Shown: one piece after another, positions 56,221-64,000 of the stretch
Layout: the number at the start of each line of letters is the position of its first letter
How positions within the stretch are numbered: position 1 is the first letter of the stretch
NCBI RefSeq assembly: GCF_012396585.1
Contig: NZ_JAAXPR010000003.1
Coordinates: forward strand, 124,001-188,000
Reading direction: 5' to 3'
Source: Streptococcus ovuberis
Lineage (GTDB): Bacteria > Bacillota > Bacilli > Lactobacillales > Streptococcaceae
Length of the DNA: 64,000 bases
The notes under the pieces: generated by a model
Told to the model about the DNA's origin: nothing
Databases searched by the model: none
What the model saw: only the letters and a program-made list of their open reading frames with translations
Made by a program: the position numbers and the translations under genes

Positions 56221-57284
56221 CGATTAAATCCCTCCTTTAAAACTGTGACACCTACACCGGCAATTTTAAGCGCTTGAGTCGCTTGGTGGACGCTCTCGTC
56301 TGTCCCAGACAAAATCACAATCATCTCTCCGACAGGAGTGTCTGCTAGCATCTCAATAGTCGCAAATAAAATATTAGCCTTAACATTGTAACGCTCATGT
56401 ATTTCATTCAAAATAGGCTCGTCAGTCGTTGCCCCAGCATACTTGAGCAAGACCAGCTGACTCCCCTGAGGGAGATGCTGCACAATATCCTGCCGTTCAA
56501 TCTTGGCTAAAGCCTCATCAATTCCTGTAGCCGTCTTGATGAAGTCTTGGGTCAGGGGTTGCTTCGGATTAGAGAAAATCTCTAAAACAGAACCTTCCTC
56601 GACCAACCGTCCATTCTGCATGACTGCTACACGATTGGCAATATCCTTGACGATTTGCATTTCATGGGTAATTAACACAATAGTCAGGCCTAATTTTTCA
56701 TTGAGTTCTTTTAAAAGAGCCAAGATTTGTTTGGTTGTTTTGGGATCGAGGGCAGAGGTCGACTCGTCCGAAATCAAGATTTTAGGATCGTTGGCTAAAG
56801 CCCTCGCAATCGCAACCCGCTGTTTTTGCCCACCAGATAGCTGGGCGGGGTAATTATCCGCACGATCGGAGAGTCCAACCAAGTCAAGCAATCTCGCCAC
56901 CTTAGCCGCCTTTTCTTCCTTGCTCAAGCCTGAATGTTTCAGGGCAAAGGCAACATTTTCAGCAGCAGTCGACTGGGCCATGAGATTAAAATGCTGGAAA
57001 ATCATCCCGATTTCCCGGCGCTTCGCTCGGAGTTCGGCTGGTTTTAAGACCACTTTTTGGTCATACAAGACATCTCCATCTACGGTAATCTTACCTGCAG
57101 ATGGCACCTGTAAGAGATTGATGACCCTTACTAAGGTCGACTTTCCCGCACCTGAATAGCCGACAATCCCATAGATATCACCTTGGTCAATATGGATGGT
57201 CACGTCCTTGACCGCTTCAATCTGACGTTTCTTCTGCTGAAAGGTCACATCAATTTTGTCTAAGGCTATCATTAGCTTACTCAT
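56217..57284 (-). CDS. metN: Methionine ABC transporter ATP-binding protein
   Basis: A 355-aa ATPase with Walker [10 protein letters not shown] (~38), signature [15 protein letters not shown] (~140), Walker [13 protein letters not shown] and the C-terminal NIL domain (about 270-355) that senses methionine in MetN proteins. The start overlaps the stop of the M20 gene (ATGAGTAA), so the two are translationally coupled; the ribosome site is weak. Confidence 0.95.
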   Translation of the reverse strand: MSKLMIALDKIDVTFQQKKRQIEAVKDVTIHIDQGDIYGIVGYSGAGKSTLVRVINLLQVPSAGKITVDGDVLYDQKVVLKPAELRAKRREIGMIFQHFNLMAQSTAAENVAFALKHSGLSKEEKAAKVARLLDLVGLSDRADNYPAQLSGGQKQRVAIARALANDPKILISDESTSALDPKTTKQILALLKELNEKLGLTIVLITHEMQIVKDIANRVAVMQNGRLVEEGSVLEIFSNPKQPLTQDFIKTATGIDEALAKIERQDIVQHLPQGSQLVLLKYAGATTDEPILNEIHERYNVKANILFATIEMLADTPVGEMIVILSGTDESVHQATQALKIAGVGVTVLKEGFNR

Positions 57285-58644
57285 AACTTGCAATCACTCT
57301 TTCTATCAATTCAATGTGGCTATAGTAATCCGATAAGCGAATATTTTCATCGCCTCCGTGGTCTCTGCTTTTTTCATGTCCCAATCCAAATCCAGCAATC
57401 GGAACCCCTAAAGCTTCAAAAACGGTGTGCATCGGGCCAGTTCCTGGAGAGGTCGGCAAAACAGCTACCCCATCAGGTTCATAAGCCCTAGCAACATCTA
57501 TCAGTTGCTGAATGGCTGGCGCAGACATATCACTGCGATAACTCATCTCTCCTAGGGTCTTCTCCACCACTACTTGATGAAACCCACTGCGAGACAAGTG
57601 CTGTTTAATTGTATCTAAAACACCGTCTGGTGTCAATCCCGGCACAAGACGAACCTCCATCTTAGCAGAGGCCTTTGAGGGCAGAATCGTTTTAACCCCT
57701 TGTCCCTGATAGCCCGTTTCCAATCCCTGGATATTGATCGAAGGCTCAAAGAAAAGTTGCCTTAAGAAAGCCTTGCGGTCTGTTTTTAGCAATGGCAAAC
57801 GCAAACCATAGACACTCCGCACTCCCTCTGGGCTACGTTGAGCATAAGTCTCCACCAAGTCTAACTCACGTTCTGTGGGTTCAATGGCTGGATCAGCCAG
57901 ACCTTCAACCAAAATTTTCCCACAAGGACTTCTCAAACTAGCCAAGGCTTGAACCAAATACCAGCTCGCTGAATCAATCACTCCACCAAAAGAAGAATGG
58001 ATATCAACCGTTGCGGAATCTACAGACAGATTGAAGGTGACAATCCCCTTGTTGCCCCCTGAAAACTCTAGCTGCCCCTGGTCATTTCGAATCCCTTGCT
58101 CCCAGATCAATAGATCTGCACCTGCTAGGGTTGACCGATACTTAGCTAAATATTTGTCCAAATCAACAGAAGCTGACTCTTCAGCTCCCTCTATGATAAA
58201 AATAACATTCACCGGCAAATCACCCTGCTTGTCCAAATAACGTGCTACTGCAGAGAGACGCGCTGTGATATGGCCCTTATCATCATCCACACCACGCCCA
58301 TAGGCAAAGCCGTCCCTAACCGTTAAGGTAAACGGATCACTCGTCCAAGGCTGATCCTCATCAGCCGGCACCGTATCATAGTGGTTGTAAAAAATAATTG
58401 TTTTAGCATCTGGCCTTTTGGCAGTAAATTGCGCCAAAACAAATGGAGCTGCATAACTCTCATCTAGGACAACCTTCGCCCCTGCAGCTTCAAACAGCTC
58501 CTTCAGATAGTGAGCCACCTCACTTAATCCAACCTTCTGCGCAAAAATTGATTTTCGGGCAATCAGTTCGCCCAAAATAGTAAAATAAGCCTGGCTAATC
58601 GAATCTGCTTCAAAACGCTCAAGCAATTCTGCTTCTCTTGTCAT
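57277..58644 (-). CDS. M20-family metallopeptidase
   Basis: A 455-aa zinc-dependent peptidase. NHYDTVPAD gives the first metal ligand His and Asp, RGVDDDKGH carries the bridging Asp, EGAEES the catalytic Glu pair, and a late HGGDENIRL block the last His. A dimerisation domain lies near 200-315. It probably cleaves dipeptides that supply methionine, since it lies between metQ and metN. AAAGG precedes the ATG. Confidence 0.92.
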   Translation of the reverse strand: MTREAELLERFEADSISQAYFTILGELIARKSIFAQKVGLSEVAHYLKELFEAAGAKVVLDESYAAPFVLAQFTAKRPDAKTIIFYNHYDTVPADEDQPWTSDPFTLTVRDGFAYGRGVDDDKGHITARLSAVARYLDKQGDLPVNVIFIIEGAEESASVDLDKYLAKYRSTLAGADLLIWEQGIRNDQGQLEFSGGNKGIVTFNLSVDSATVDIHSSFGGVIDSASWYLVQALASLRSPCGKILVEGLADPAIEPTERELDLVETYAQRSPEGVRSVYGLRLPLLKTDRKAFLRQLFFEPSINIQGLETGYQGQGVKTILPSKASAKMEVRLVPGLTPDGVLDTIKQHLSRSGFHQVVVEKTLGEMSYRSDMSAPAIQQLIDVARAYEPDGVAVLPTSPGTGPMHTVFEALGVPIAGFGLGHEKSRDHGGDENIRLSDYYSHIELIERVIASYE

Positions 58645-58961
58645 CGGTTTTTCCTTTCTATTCCAATATTTGACATCGTTACTATCTCCTTTGCCCCCTA
58701 ATCATCTGGACAGAATCATTACTGCCTCTACAGCTACCCATCTCATCTCCATACTTGAGCAGCAGAAGTCGTATCCCTAGTCATCACCAGAGCATCTCGC
58801 CATCCAATTTTCGAGGAGCAAAACGCCACCTTAGTTGACCCCGACTAAGACGTCTAGCAGTGAACGCCTTTTAAAAACCAAGTATCTCATGATTATAACA
58901 ATGACTATAAATTAGAAAAGGATTAGACCATTAGCCCAACCCTTTCTAACTATCGATCTTC
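58645..58961. other. Gap between metQ and the M20 gene
   Basis: About 320 bases with no gene. A hairpin (TTAGAAAGGGTT / AATCCTTTTCTAA, minus strand, 58912-58949) close to the metQ stop could attenuate read-through so that more binding protein than transporter is made. Confidence 0.45.
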
Positions 58962-59840
58962 TTACCAAACTGGTAAGTCCAAACCATCTGATGTTTGTTC
59001 AATGACTTTTTTAACAGCATCTGTGTGATAAGCATCCAAGATAGCTTGAACAGCGTCGGCATTAGACTTTTCTTTCCAATTCTTTGGCGCCGCAATGATA
59101 TTAATCCACTGGGCTGAGTTTTCATCTTTTTTCTCAACAAAGAGCGGGTTTTTATAATCCAAATTGGCTGGCACAGCATAAGAGTTGTTAACAATCGCAG
59201 CATCCACGTCAGGAAGAGATGACGGGGTTTGGCTAGCATCCAACTCAGAAATCTTCAAGTTCTTAGGATTAGACTTGATATCCGCTACAGTTGCAAAAGT
59301 ATCACCAGAAACGCTCAACTCAATCAAACCTGCTGACTGCAAAACATATAGCGCACGACTACCGTTGGTTGGATCATTTGGAATAGCAATCGTTCCGTTC
59401 TCAGGAATTTGATCGACAGAAGTATACTTATTTTTACCATCCTTGGTTCCAGAATAAAGACGGATCGGGCTCAAGTAAGTATCTAAAATCGCCACCAAGT
59501 CAGCCTTGTTTTCCGTATTCCAGTTGTTGAGGAAGCTGTGGTGTTGGAAGGCATTGATGTCTATTTCACCATCTGCAACACCTTGGTTAGGTTGGGAATA
59601 ATCAGTAAACTGAGTAAATTCAATATCAACATCGACACCGTTAGCCTCAACCTGCTTTTCAATCGCTTCCCAGCGTGCTTCATCAGACTCTGTCATAGTC
59701 ATCACACCAACCTTGACAAGCTTTGTAGCATCGTCATCTGAGCCAGTGCTCTTAGGATCTGAGGCAGGTGCACAAGCCGCCAAAACAAGCGTAGAAACTA
59801 GCGTTAATCCAGCTAAGTTCAATACTTTAGATAATGTCAT
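58962..59840 (-). CDS. metQ: Methionine-binding lipoprotein
   Basis: A 292-aa lipoprotein with lipobox LVLAACAPAS (lipidated Cys ~23) and a NlpA/MetQ fold (VKVGVMTMTESDEARWEAIEKQVE, VADGEIDINAFQHHSFLNNW, AIPNDPTNGSRALYVLQSAGLI). It captures methionine outside the membrane and hands it to MetNI. It heads the metQ-M20-metN-metI unit. AAGGAG precedes the ATG. Confidence 0.95.
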   Translation of the reverse strand: MTLSKVLNLAGLTLVSTLVLAACAPASDPKSTGSDDDATKLVKVGVMTMTESDEARWEAIEKQVEANGVDVDIEFTQFTDYSQPNQGVADGEIDINAFQHHSFLNNWNTENKADLVAILDTYLSPIRLYSGTKDGKNKYTSVDQIPENGTIAIPNDPTNGSRALYVLQSAGLIELSVSGDTFATVADIKSNPKNLKISELDASQTPSSLPDVDAAIVNNSYAVPANLDYKNPLFVEKKDENSAQWINIIAAPKNWKEKSNADAVQAILDAYHTDAVKKVIEQTSDGLDLPVW

Positions 59841-59945
59841 TTTTAAATCTCCTTATAATCTTTTTTTGGTGTTGAAACGAAAAATACTACGTTATTAGTT
59901 TGCCATATTTCTTAGAACTTGACAAATACTTTTTACGTAGTAGTA

Positions 59946-59962
59946 TCTATAAGTTTTAACTA
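59946..59962. promoter_or_regulatory. Met-box-like palindrome upstream of metQ
   Basis: TATAAGTTTTAACTATA (starting near 59948) resembles the streptococcal methionine box TATAGTTTAAACTATA with one extra base. It lies about 110 bases before metQ and just after the upstream gene's stop. Confidence 0.4.
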
Positions 59963-59970
59963 TACCTTAA

Positions 59971-60828
59971 TTAGTTAGGGGCTACCAACTCATCCGTTGC
60001 TGGCACAAAGTTACCACCCAAGTACTTCTCTGACAACTTAGCCAAGGTACCGTCTGCTTCCAATTCCTTCAAGCGAGCATTAACAGCCTCACGAAGATCT
60101 TCTTGACCAGCTGCGAAGATGATATAGATCAATGGGCGCTTATCCGCTGGAATGTCAATAACTTTGAGGTTGTCCAATCCTTGATCCTCAGCGATAGTCT
60201 GAGCAACAATCCCTTCAAACAACTTGTAATCATGCTGTTCATCGTTCAAACGGTTCAAGATCGCTTGGATAGAATCTCTAGTGTAGTTAATGACTGTTGG
60301 ATTATCAGGGTTTTCTTCGTTATATTTTTCCAACTGAGTAGCCGTCGTCGTTCCTTGAACAACTTCTGTTGACTTACCAGCAATGTCATCTAAGCCAGAG
60401 ATGTCACTGTTCTTAGGTACAATCATAGACAGCGGATTGCTAGCAGTCGGGACAGAGTAAAGGTACTTTTCTGCACGCTCATCTGTGTAAGAAATGTTGT
60501 TGATGGCCAATTGGTAGCGATCTGAATCAAGCCCTGCAAAGATGGAAGACCACTCTGTGACTTCGTATTCCAATTCGTACTGGTCCAAACCTTCAAAGAC
60601 AGCTTTCACTACTTCAAACTCATAACCAGTCAACTCTCCATTTTCGTCCTCGTAATTGAACGGTTTTGGAGAAGCATTGGTTGCCAAGTAAACCTTTGTT
60701 TTTTCTGTTTTAGCTTCGCTAGAAGCGCTAGAGGCTTCCTTATCCTTAGAAGCATTAGAACCGCAAGCCACTAATAGAGAAGCAGCAAGTGTCAAACTGG
60801 TTACTCCCAGAATCTTTTTCAATGTCAT
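59971..60828 (-). CDS. Amino-acid ABC transporter substrate-binding lipoprotein (cystine type)
   Basis: A 285-aa lipoprotein with lipobox SLLVACGSN (Cys ~22) and a family 3 solute-binding fold: KPFNYEDENGELTGYEFEVVKAVFEGL, LAINNISYTDERAEKYLYS, STEVVQGTTTATQLEKYN, LSEKYLGGNF. The closest types bind cystine, and its place next to metQ fits sulphur amino acids. No permease or ATPase gene adjoins, so it may share them. I start at MTLKKILGV, behind GGAGACATT. Confidence 0.88.
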   Translation of the reverse strand: MTLKKILGVTSLTLAASLLVACGSNASKDKEASSASSEAKTEKTKVYLATNASPKPFNYEDENGELTGYEFEVVKAVFEGLDQYELEYEVTEWSSIFAGLDSDRYQLAINNISYTDERAEKYLYSVPTASNPLSMIVPKNSDISGLDDIAGKSTEVVQGTTTATQLEKYNEENPDNPTVINYTRDSIQAILNRLNDEQHDYKLFEGIVAQTIAEDQGLDNLKVIDIPADKRPLIYIIFAAGQEDLREAVNARLKELEADGTLAKLSEKYLGGNFVPATDELVAPN

Positions 60829-60842
60829 GTAATGTCTCCTTA

Positions 60843-60868
60843 TCAAAAATGATAGTCCTATCTTACCA
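60843..60868 (-). promoter_or_regulatory. CYS-box-like sequence
   Basis: On the minus strand TGGTA, nine bases, TATCA, four bases, TGATA matches the published CmbR cysteine box (TGATA-N9-TATCA-N2-4-TGATA) except for one base. It lies between the -10 TATAAT and the ribosome site, which would suit repression more than activation. Confidence 0.4.
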
Positions 60869-61133
60869 CAAGTTTACGCTAGATACCATTATATAAAATC
60901 TATAAAGCTGATAGGTTTTGACTAAGAGAGATCCGCTATCTGTCATACCTCATTTTCTAGAAAACGTACATGAACTCCCCAACCACCTCTCACAGGGAAG
61001 TTTGGCCAACTAAAGCCAGTCCGAAAGGTTCCCTTTATTTGCCAAAACCAGAGCTATTTTAAAAAACAGCTCCTCCCCCCTGCATTGACTAGGTCTAGGA
61101 CCAGAGCCAAGACCAATCTGTCTAAGATAACGT
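60869..61133. other. Intergenic region
   Basis: Contains the promoter of the substrate-binding gene (TATAAT near 60888-60893 on the minus strand). No gene seen. Confidence 0.3.
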
Positions 61134-61172
61134 AAAAGGATCTGGCCTGTGCGGTACAGAACCAAATCCTTT
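61134..61172 (-). terminator. Terminator of the mapZ unit
   Basis: On the minus strand AAAGGATTTGG / CCAGATCCTTT (one mismatch) closes a 17-base loop and is followed by T4, about 100 bases after mapZ. Confidence 0.6.
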
Positions 61173-61272
61173 CACTAACATGGGTTATCGAGTTGGTTAA
61201 AAGTCGTAAGCGGTTCATCCAATCATCTAAATCGAAATTACCACAAAGACGTTGGAGACCAAGGATTGTTTT

Positions 61273-62631
61273 TTAGAAGTCTAGGGCATCTGCATAACCC
61301 GAACCATTCCCCACAAAGTAACCCGTTTTGGCATTGATGGAGAAGAGATAGGTCCCATCTGACTTAAACATATTATAATAGCCTCGGCCATTGATGATAT
61401 TAACCTTCTCAAGGATAAAATCATTGCCTGCAAAGTAGCCCCGCTGGTTTGACGTAGCAATGATATTCTCTAAGACATTCGGAGCAAAAATCCAGGCTTC
61501 ATTTGCTGCATCCGCAATCACTTCATCGTTATATGGCACACGGCTCAGGTTGCGCTGGAGATTAACTTGATCACTGCCATAAACAATTCGCTTATTATAA
61601 TCAAGAACAACTCCATTGCTTAGACTAGCCGTAGTCGCAGGGCCTGCGGACGGAGCAGGTTGAGCTGGGGCTTCCACTGCTGGAGCCGTCCCAGGATCAG
61701 ATGGCGCAGGGCTTTCCTGGGCAACCCCTGTTTGTTGCTGAGAACGCCCGAAATTAGCCGCTGCAGTCAGCGCAGCATCCACACTGGAAAGTCCCGTAGA
61801 AGCCGCACTGAAATCTGCTTCTGACTTTGCTGTAGCAGTCGTATCAATCTCACCATCCACCAAAACAGGCTTATCAAATTGAGCGTTAAGCGCTTCGGTA
61901 GCGGCTATCGCAGCCTTTAACTTGTCGACCTTAGCCTTAGCAGCATCGTAAGCATCGGTTCCTTCCAAGATAGATAATGCCGTCTCTAAGCTCTGCAATT
62001 GTCCAAAACTCTCATTTTTCAGAGCGGTTTGTTTTTCGTCCGTGAAAAAGCTAGCATACAAGTCTTCAAAGGCCTTGAGTCCAGGATTTTCAGAAGAGGA
62101 AGCCCTTGTCTGACTTGATGAGGCGGTCGTTGACGTTGAGGTTGACGAAGCACTTCCTCCGAACAACCCTCCAAGTGCCTCTCTCTGAGAGTAGGCAGTT
62201 CCTGCAATTCCAAGAAGCGCTAGAGCAGCTAGAGCGAGTCCAATCACTTTTTTACGCTTTTCAGCCTTTTCTTCTTCAAATTCAGCTTGATCATCCTCAG
62301 GATCATAGTCATGGAACGCCGCTTCGCTAACTGCTTCTTGCGCTGCCTTCTGCTCAGCTAGACGCGCTTCGTCAGCAGCTCTTTTTTCGGCAGCAACAGC
62401 CAAAGCGGCCATCTCTGCCTTTCGCAATTGTTTAGTCTCAAACTTGCTTGCTTCTATCTGATCCCGGTGCTGTTTGATATAGCGGTCTAGAACACCGTCC
62501 GTTTCTGTGATCCCTGCCTGAATTTCTTCCTGAGTTTTCGCGGCCTCTTCAACGGTCATTTCCTTGGCCTGTTCTAAGTCTAGAACGCGTTCTCCAGGTT
62601 CAAGTGGGTTTTGTTCTTTGATATCTGACAT
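61273..62631 (-). CDS. mapZ: Mid-cell-anchored division protein MapZ
   Basis: A 452-aa single-pass membrane protein. The N-terminal half (~1-125) is cytoplasmic, very charged and coiled-coil-like with several Thr residues of the kind phosphorylated by StkP; one helix (VIGLALAALALLGIAGTAYS, ~130-150) crosses the membrane; a Ser/Thr-rich linker, a helical region and a C-terminal beta-rich domain (NGVVLDYNKRIVYGS, TGYFVGNGSGYADALDF) lie outside and bind peptidoglycan. MapZ places FtsZ at mid-cell in streptococci. Pneumococcal mapZ has the same neighbours, the methyltransferase and rnpB. The ATG of MSDIKEQN follows AGGAGTAAG. Confidence 0.95.
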   Translation of the reverse strand: MSDIKEQNPLEPGERVLDLEQAKEMTVEEAAKTQEEIQAGITETDGVLDRYIKQHRDQIEASKFETKQLRKAEMAALAVAAEKRAADEARLAEQKAAQEAVSEAAFHDYDPEDDQAEFEEEKAEKRKKVIGLALAALALLGIAGTAYSQREALGGLFGGSASSTSTSTTASSSQTRASSSENPGLKAFEDLYASFFTDEKQTALKNESFGQLQSLETALSILEGTDAYDAAKAKVDKLKAAIAATEALNAQFDKPVLVDGEIDTTATAKSEADFSAASTGLSSVDAALTAAANFGRSQQQTGVAQESPAPSDPGTAPAVEAPAQPAPSAGPATTASLSNGVVLDYNKRIVYGSDQVNLQRNLSRVPYNDEVIADAANEAWIFAPNVLENIIATSNQRGYFAGNDFILEKVNIINGRGYYNMFKSDGTYLFSINAKTGYFVGNGSGYADALDF

Positions 62632-62642
62632 CACTCTTACTC

Positions 62643-63800
62643 CTATTCGTCTCTGTTGCGCTTGATGCGTTGACCGAAGTATTGATAAAGATCAACTTTC
62701 AAGGTTCCGTTGTATAATTTTCGCTTCTTATCTGCAATCTGTTGGTATTTTTGCTCAAAAGCCTCATCGCTAGTCAAGATAAACTTAGACCATGTGTTTA
62801 AGGGAGCAAAGGTCTGCCCCATCTCATTATACAAAATATCTACTGCCTTGTCATCAAGCAATCGCTCCCCATAGGGAGGGTTCGAAACGATGACACCATT
62901 GAGTTTATCGGTTTTGAAATCTTGAAGCCGCATCTGTTTGAAATGGACGAATCCTTCCAAACCAGCAGCCTGTGCATTTTTCCTAGCAATTTCAATCATC
63001 CGCCCATCAACATCGTAGCCCCAAATATCCAGTGCCAAATCAGACCGAATCTGCTCCCTAGCCTTAGCTCTAGCTTGACCAACCAAGGCGTCGTCTACCC
63101 AAGGCCAAGCTTCAAACGCAAAGTTACGATTTAAGCCAGGAGCCATTTGACGGGCTAACATAGCAGCCTCAATGCAAAAAGTGCCTGACCCACACGTCGG
63201 ATCAACTAAGGGCTTATCTGGATACCAATTGGTTAACTGTAAAATCGCAGCTGCCATATTCTCTTTGATAGGAGCTCCACCTTTTTCCACACGGTAACCA
63301 CGTTTAAAGAGACTCTCACCAGTCGTATCAATCATAACTGTCGCCTGATCTTTCAAGATGGATACCTCAATCTTGAACTCTGCTCCTACTTCTTGCAAGG
63401 GAACACCGTCTGGGCGATGGTAATGCTGTTGCAATTTTTTAACGACTGCTTTTTTAGAAATAGCCTGAACAGACGGCTCATTGTGCAATTTGGATTTGAC
63501 ACACTTGGCCTTAGAAATAGGAAATTTGGCACCTAGAGGTAGGTAGTTTTCCCAATCCAAACCAAAAACTCCCTGAAAGAGCTCCTCAAAACTCCTTGCA
63601 GGGAATTCCCCTACAATGATCTTGATCCGATCAGCTGAGCGAAGCCACAGGTTGGTCTCAATGATAGCAGAAACAGCCCCCTCAAAACGGACCTTGCCAT
63701 TTTCAACATTAGTATCGTAACCCAGCTGGCGCAATTCCTTGCCAACTATAGCTTCTAGACCAGCTCCTGATGTCGCTATCAACTGAAAACTTTTTTTCAC
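62643..63800 (-). CDS. THUMP-domain RNA methyltransferase (RlmL/YpsC type)
   Basis: A 385-aa methyltransferase: N-terminal ferredoxin-like/THUMP part (FQLIATSGAGLEAIVGKELRQLGYD, ~1-160), then a Rossmann domain with DPTCGSGTFCIEAAMLA (SAM site) and the catalytic NPPY in IVSNPPYGERL. It should methylate guanine N2 in rRNA, as RlmL does. I choose the GTG start nine bases behind AGGAGG; the longer frame adds 18 residues. It lies 11 bases before mapZ, as in pneumococcus. Confidence 0.9.
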   Translation of the reverse strand: MKKSFQLIATSGAGLEAIVGKELRQLGYDTNVENGKVRFEGAVSAIIETNLWLRSADRIKIIVGEFPARSFEELFQGVFGLDWENYLPLGAKFPISKAKCVKSKLHNEPSVQAISKKAVVKKLQQHYHRPDGVPLQEVGAEFKIEVSILKDQATVMIDTTGESLFKRGYRVEKGGAPIKENMAAAILQLTNWYPDKPLVDPTCGSGTFCIEAAMLARQMAPGLNRNFAFEAWPWVDDALVGQARAKAREQIRSDLALDIWGYDVDGRMIEIARKNAQAAGLEGFVHFKQMRLQDFKTDKLNGVIVSNPPYGERLLDDKAVDILYNEMGQTFAPLNTWSKFILTSDEAFEQKYQQIADKKRKLYNGTLKVDLYQYFGQRIKRNRDE

Positions 63801-63834
63801 CCAGACACTCCTCCTATCTTTGTCACTTTTCATT

Positions 63835-63868
63835 AAAAAACGAGGTTGAGGCAAGCGCCCCAGCCTCG
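63835..63868 (-). terminator. Terminator of rnpB
   Basis: On the minus strand CGAGGCTGGGGC / GCCTCAACCTCG with a 4-base loop is followed by T6. Confidence 0.85.
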
Positions 63869-63870
63869 AC

Positions 63871-64000
63871 CTATATGCAATCTTCTATAAGCCATGTTTT
63901 GTCCAAGAAGCAACTAGGTTCTTGCTTCTCTGTATAATCATCTGTCTACTGCTGATGCAGTCAGGATAGTCCATTCGGTTCTGGCCATCCCATGCCCCTA
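63871..64000 (-). ncRNA. rnpB: RNase P RNA, 3' part (partial)
   Basis: The minus strand matches the 3' end of Firmicute B-type RNase P RNA: GGGATGGCCAGAACCGAATG, then GACTATCCTGACTGCATC, GATTATACAGAGAAGC, and AACATGGCTTATAGAAGATT with the terminal GCATATAGG. It processes tRNA precursors. The 5' part lies beyond the window. Its place next to the THUMP methyltransferase and mapZ agrees with other streptococci. Confidence 0.93.

Overview
The window is chromosome of a low-GC streptococcus. The gene set fits Streptococcus suis or a close relative best: a cell-wall-anchored two-module amylopullulanase like S. suis ApuA, MapZ beside an RlmL-type methyltransferase and the 3' end of rnpB, a primary ssb between rpsF and rpsR, and a pyruvate/acetoin dehydrogenase operon whose E3 carries its own lipoyl domain. 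I see no prophage, CRISPR array, tRNA or complete insertion sequence. Most genes lie on the minus strand.

Layout. 0-7 kb: 5' end of ftsK, a hypothetical gene, lipoprotein rotamase slrA, an anchored beta-propeller-like protein, pgi, and the rpsF-ssb-rpsR operon. 7-15 kb: apuA with a clear promoter and cre site, then a LacI-family regulator gene destroyed by two frameshifts and a stop codon. 15-30 kb: GlsB-like and CsbD stress genes behind a perfect operator palindrome; a carbohydrate region with two intact GH1 6-phospho-beta-glucosidases, two histidine phosphatases, a 153-bp MITE-like element with a 9-bp target duplication, small regulators and enzymes, a cellobiose/lactose-type PTS whose own GH1 gene is reduced to its C-terminus, and a LevR-like regulator. 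30-43 kb: HAD and SGNH hydrolases, an M3 peptidase, pflA, a CNNM/CBS protein, a frameshifted ABC ATPase, mnmM-like, dCMP deaminase, GNAT and PAP2 genes, ribU with an FMN riboswitch, a CPBP protease, lplA and a HIT protein.

43.7-48.1 kb is the most unusual part: a compact RiPP locus on the minus strand. It reads Rgg/MutR-type regulator, a 32-codon precursor peptide gene found by reading the DNA, a 44-aa ORF starting at TTG, a class III-like lanthipeptide synthetase (LanKC) with a shortened cyclase region, and an MFS transporter overlapping the synthetase gene. The precursor has an LPLQ motif like the LxLQ leader motif of class III lanthipeptides and a C-terminal Ser/Thr/Cys tail. I know of no described streptococcal product that matches it.

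48-64 kb: the four-gene 2-oxoacid dehydrogenase operon (E1alpha, E1beta, E2, E3) with a multi-hairpin element between E2 and E3; lplA nearby can supply its lipoyl groups. Then a TRIC-like channel, the methionine ABC transporter with an M20 peptidase (metQ, M20, metN, metI), a cystine-type binding protein, mapZ, the THUMP methyltransferase and rnpB.

The carbohydrate genes form a connected theme. ApuA degrades starch, pullulan or glycogen outside the cell, and the PTS and GH1 enzymes handle beta-glucosides. Strong cre-like sites sit at the apuA and PTS promoters, which suggests CcpA control. Several elements are decaying (LacI regulator, third GH1 gene, ABC ATPase end).
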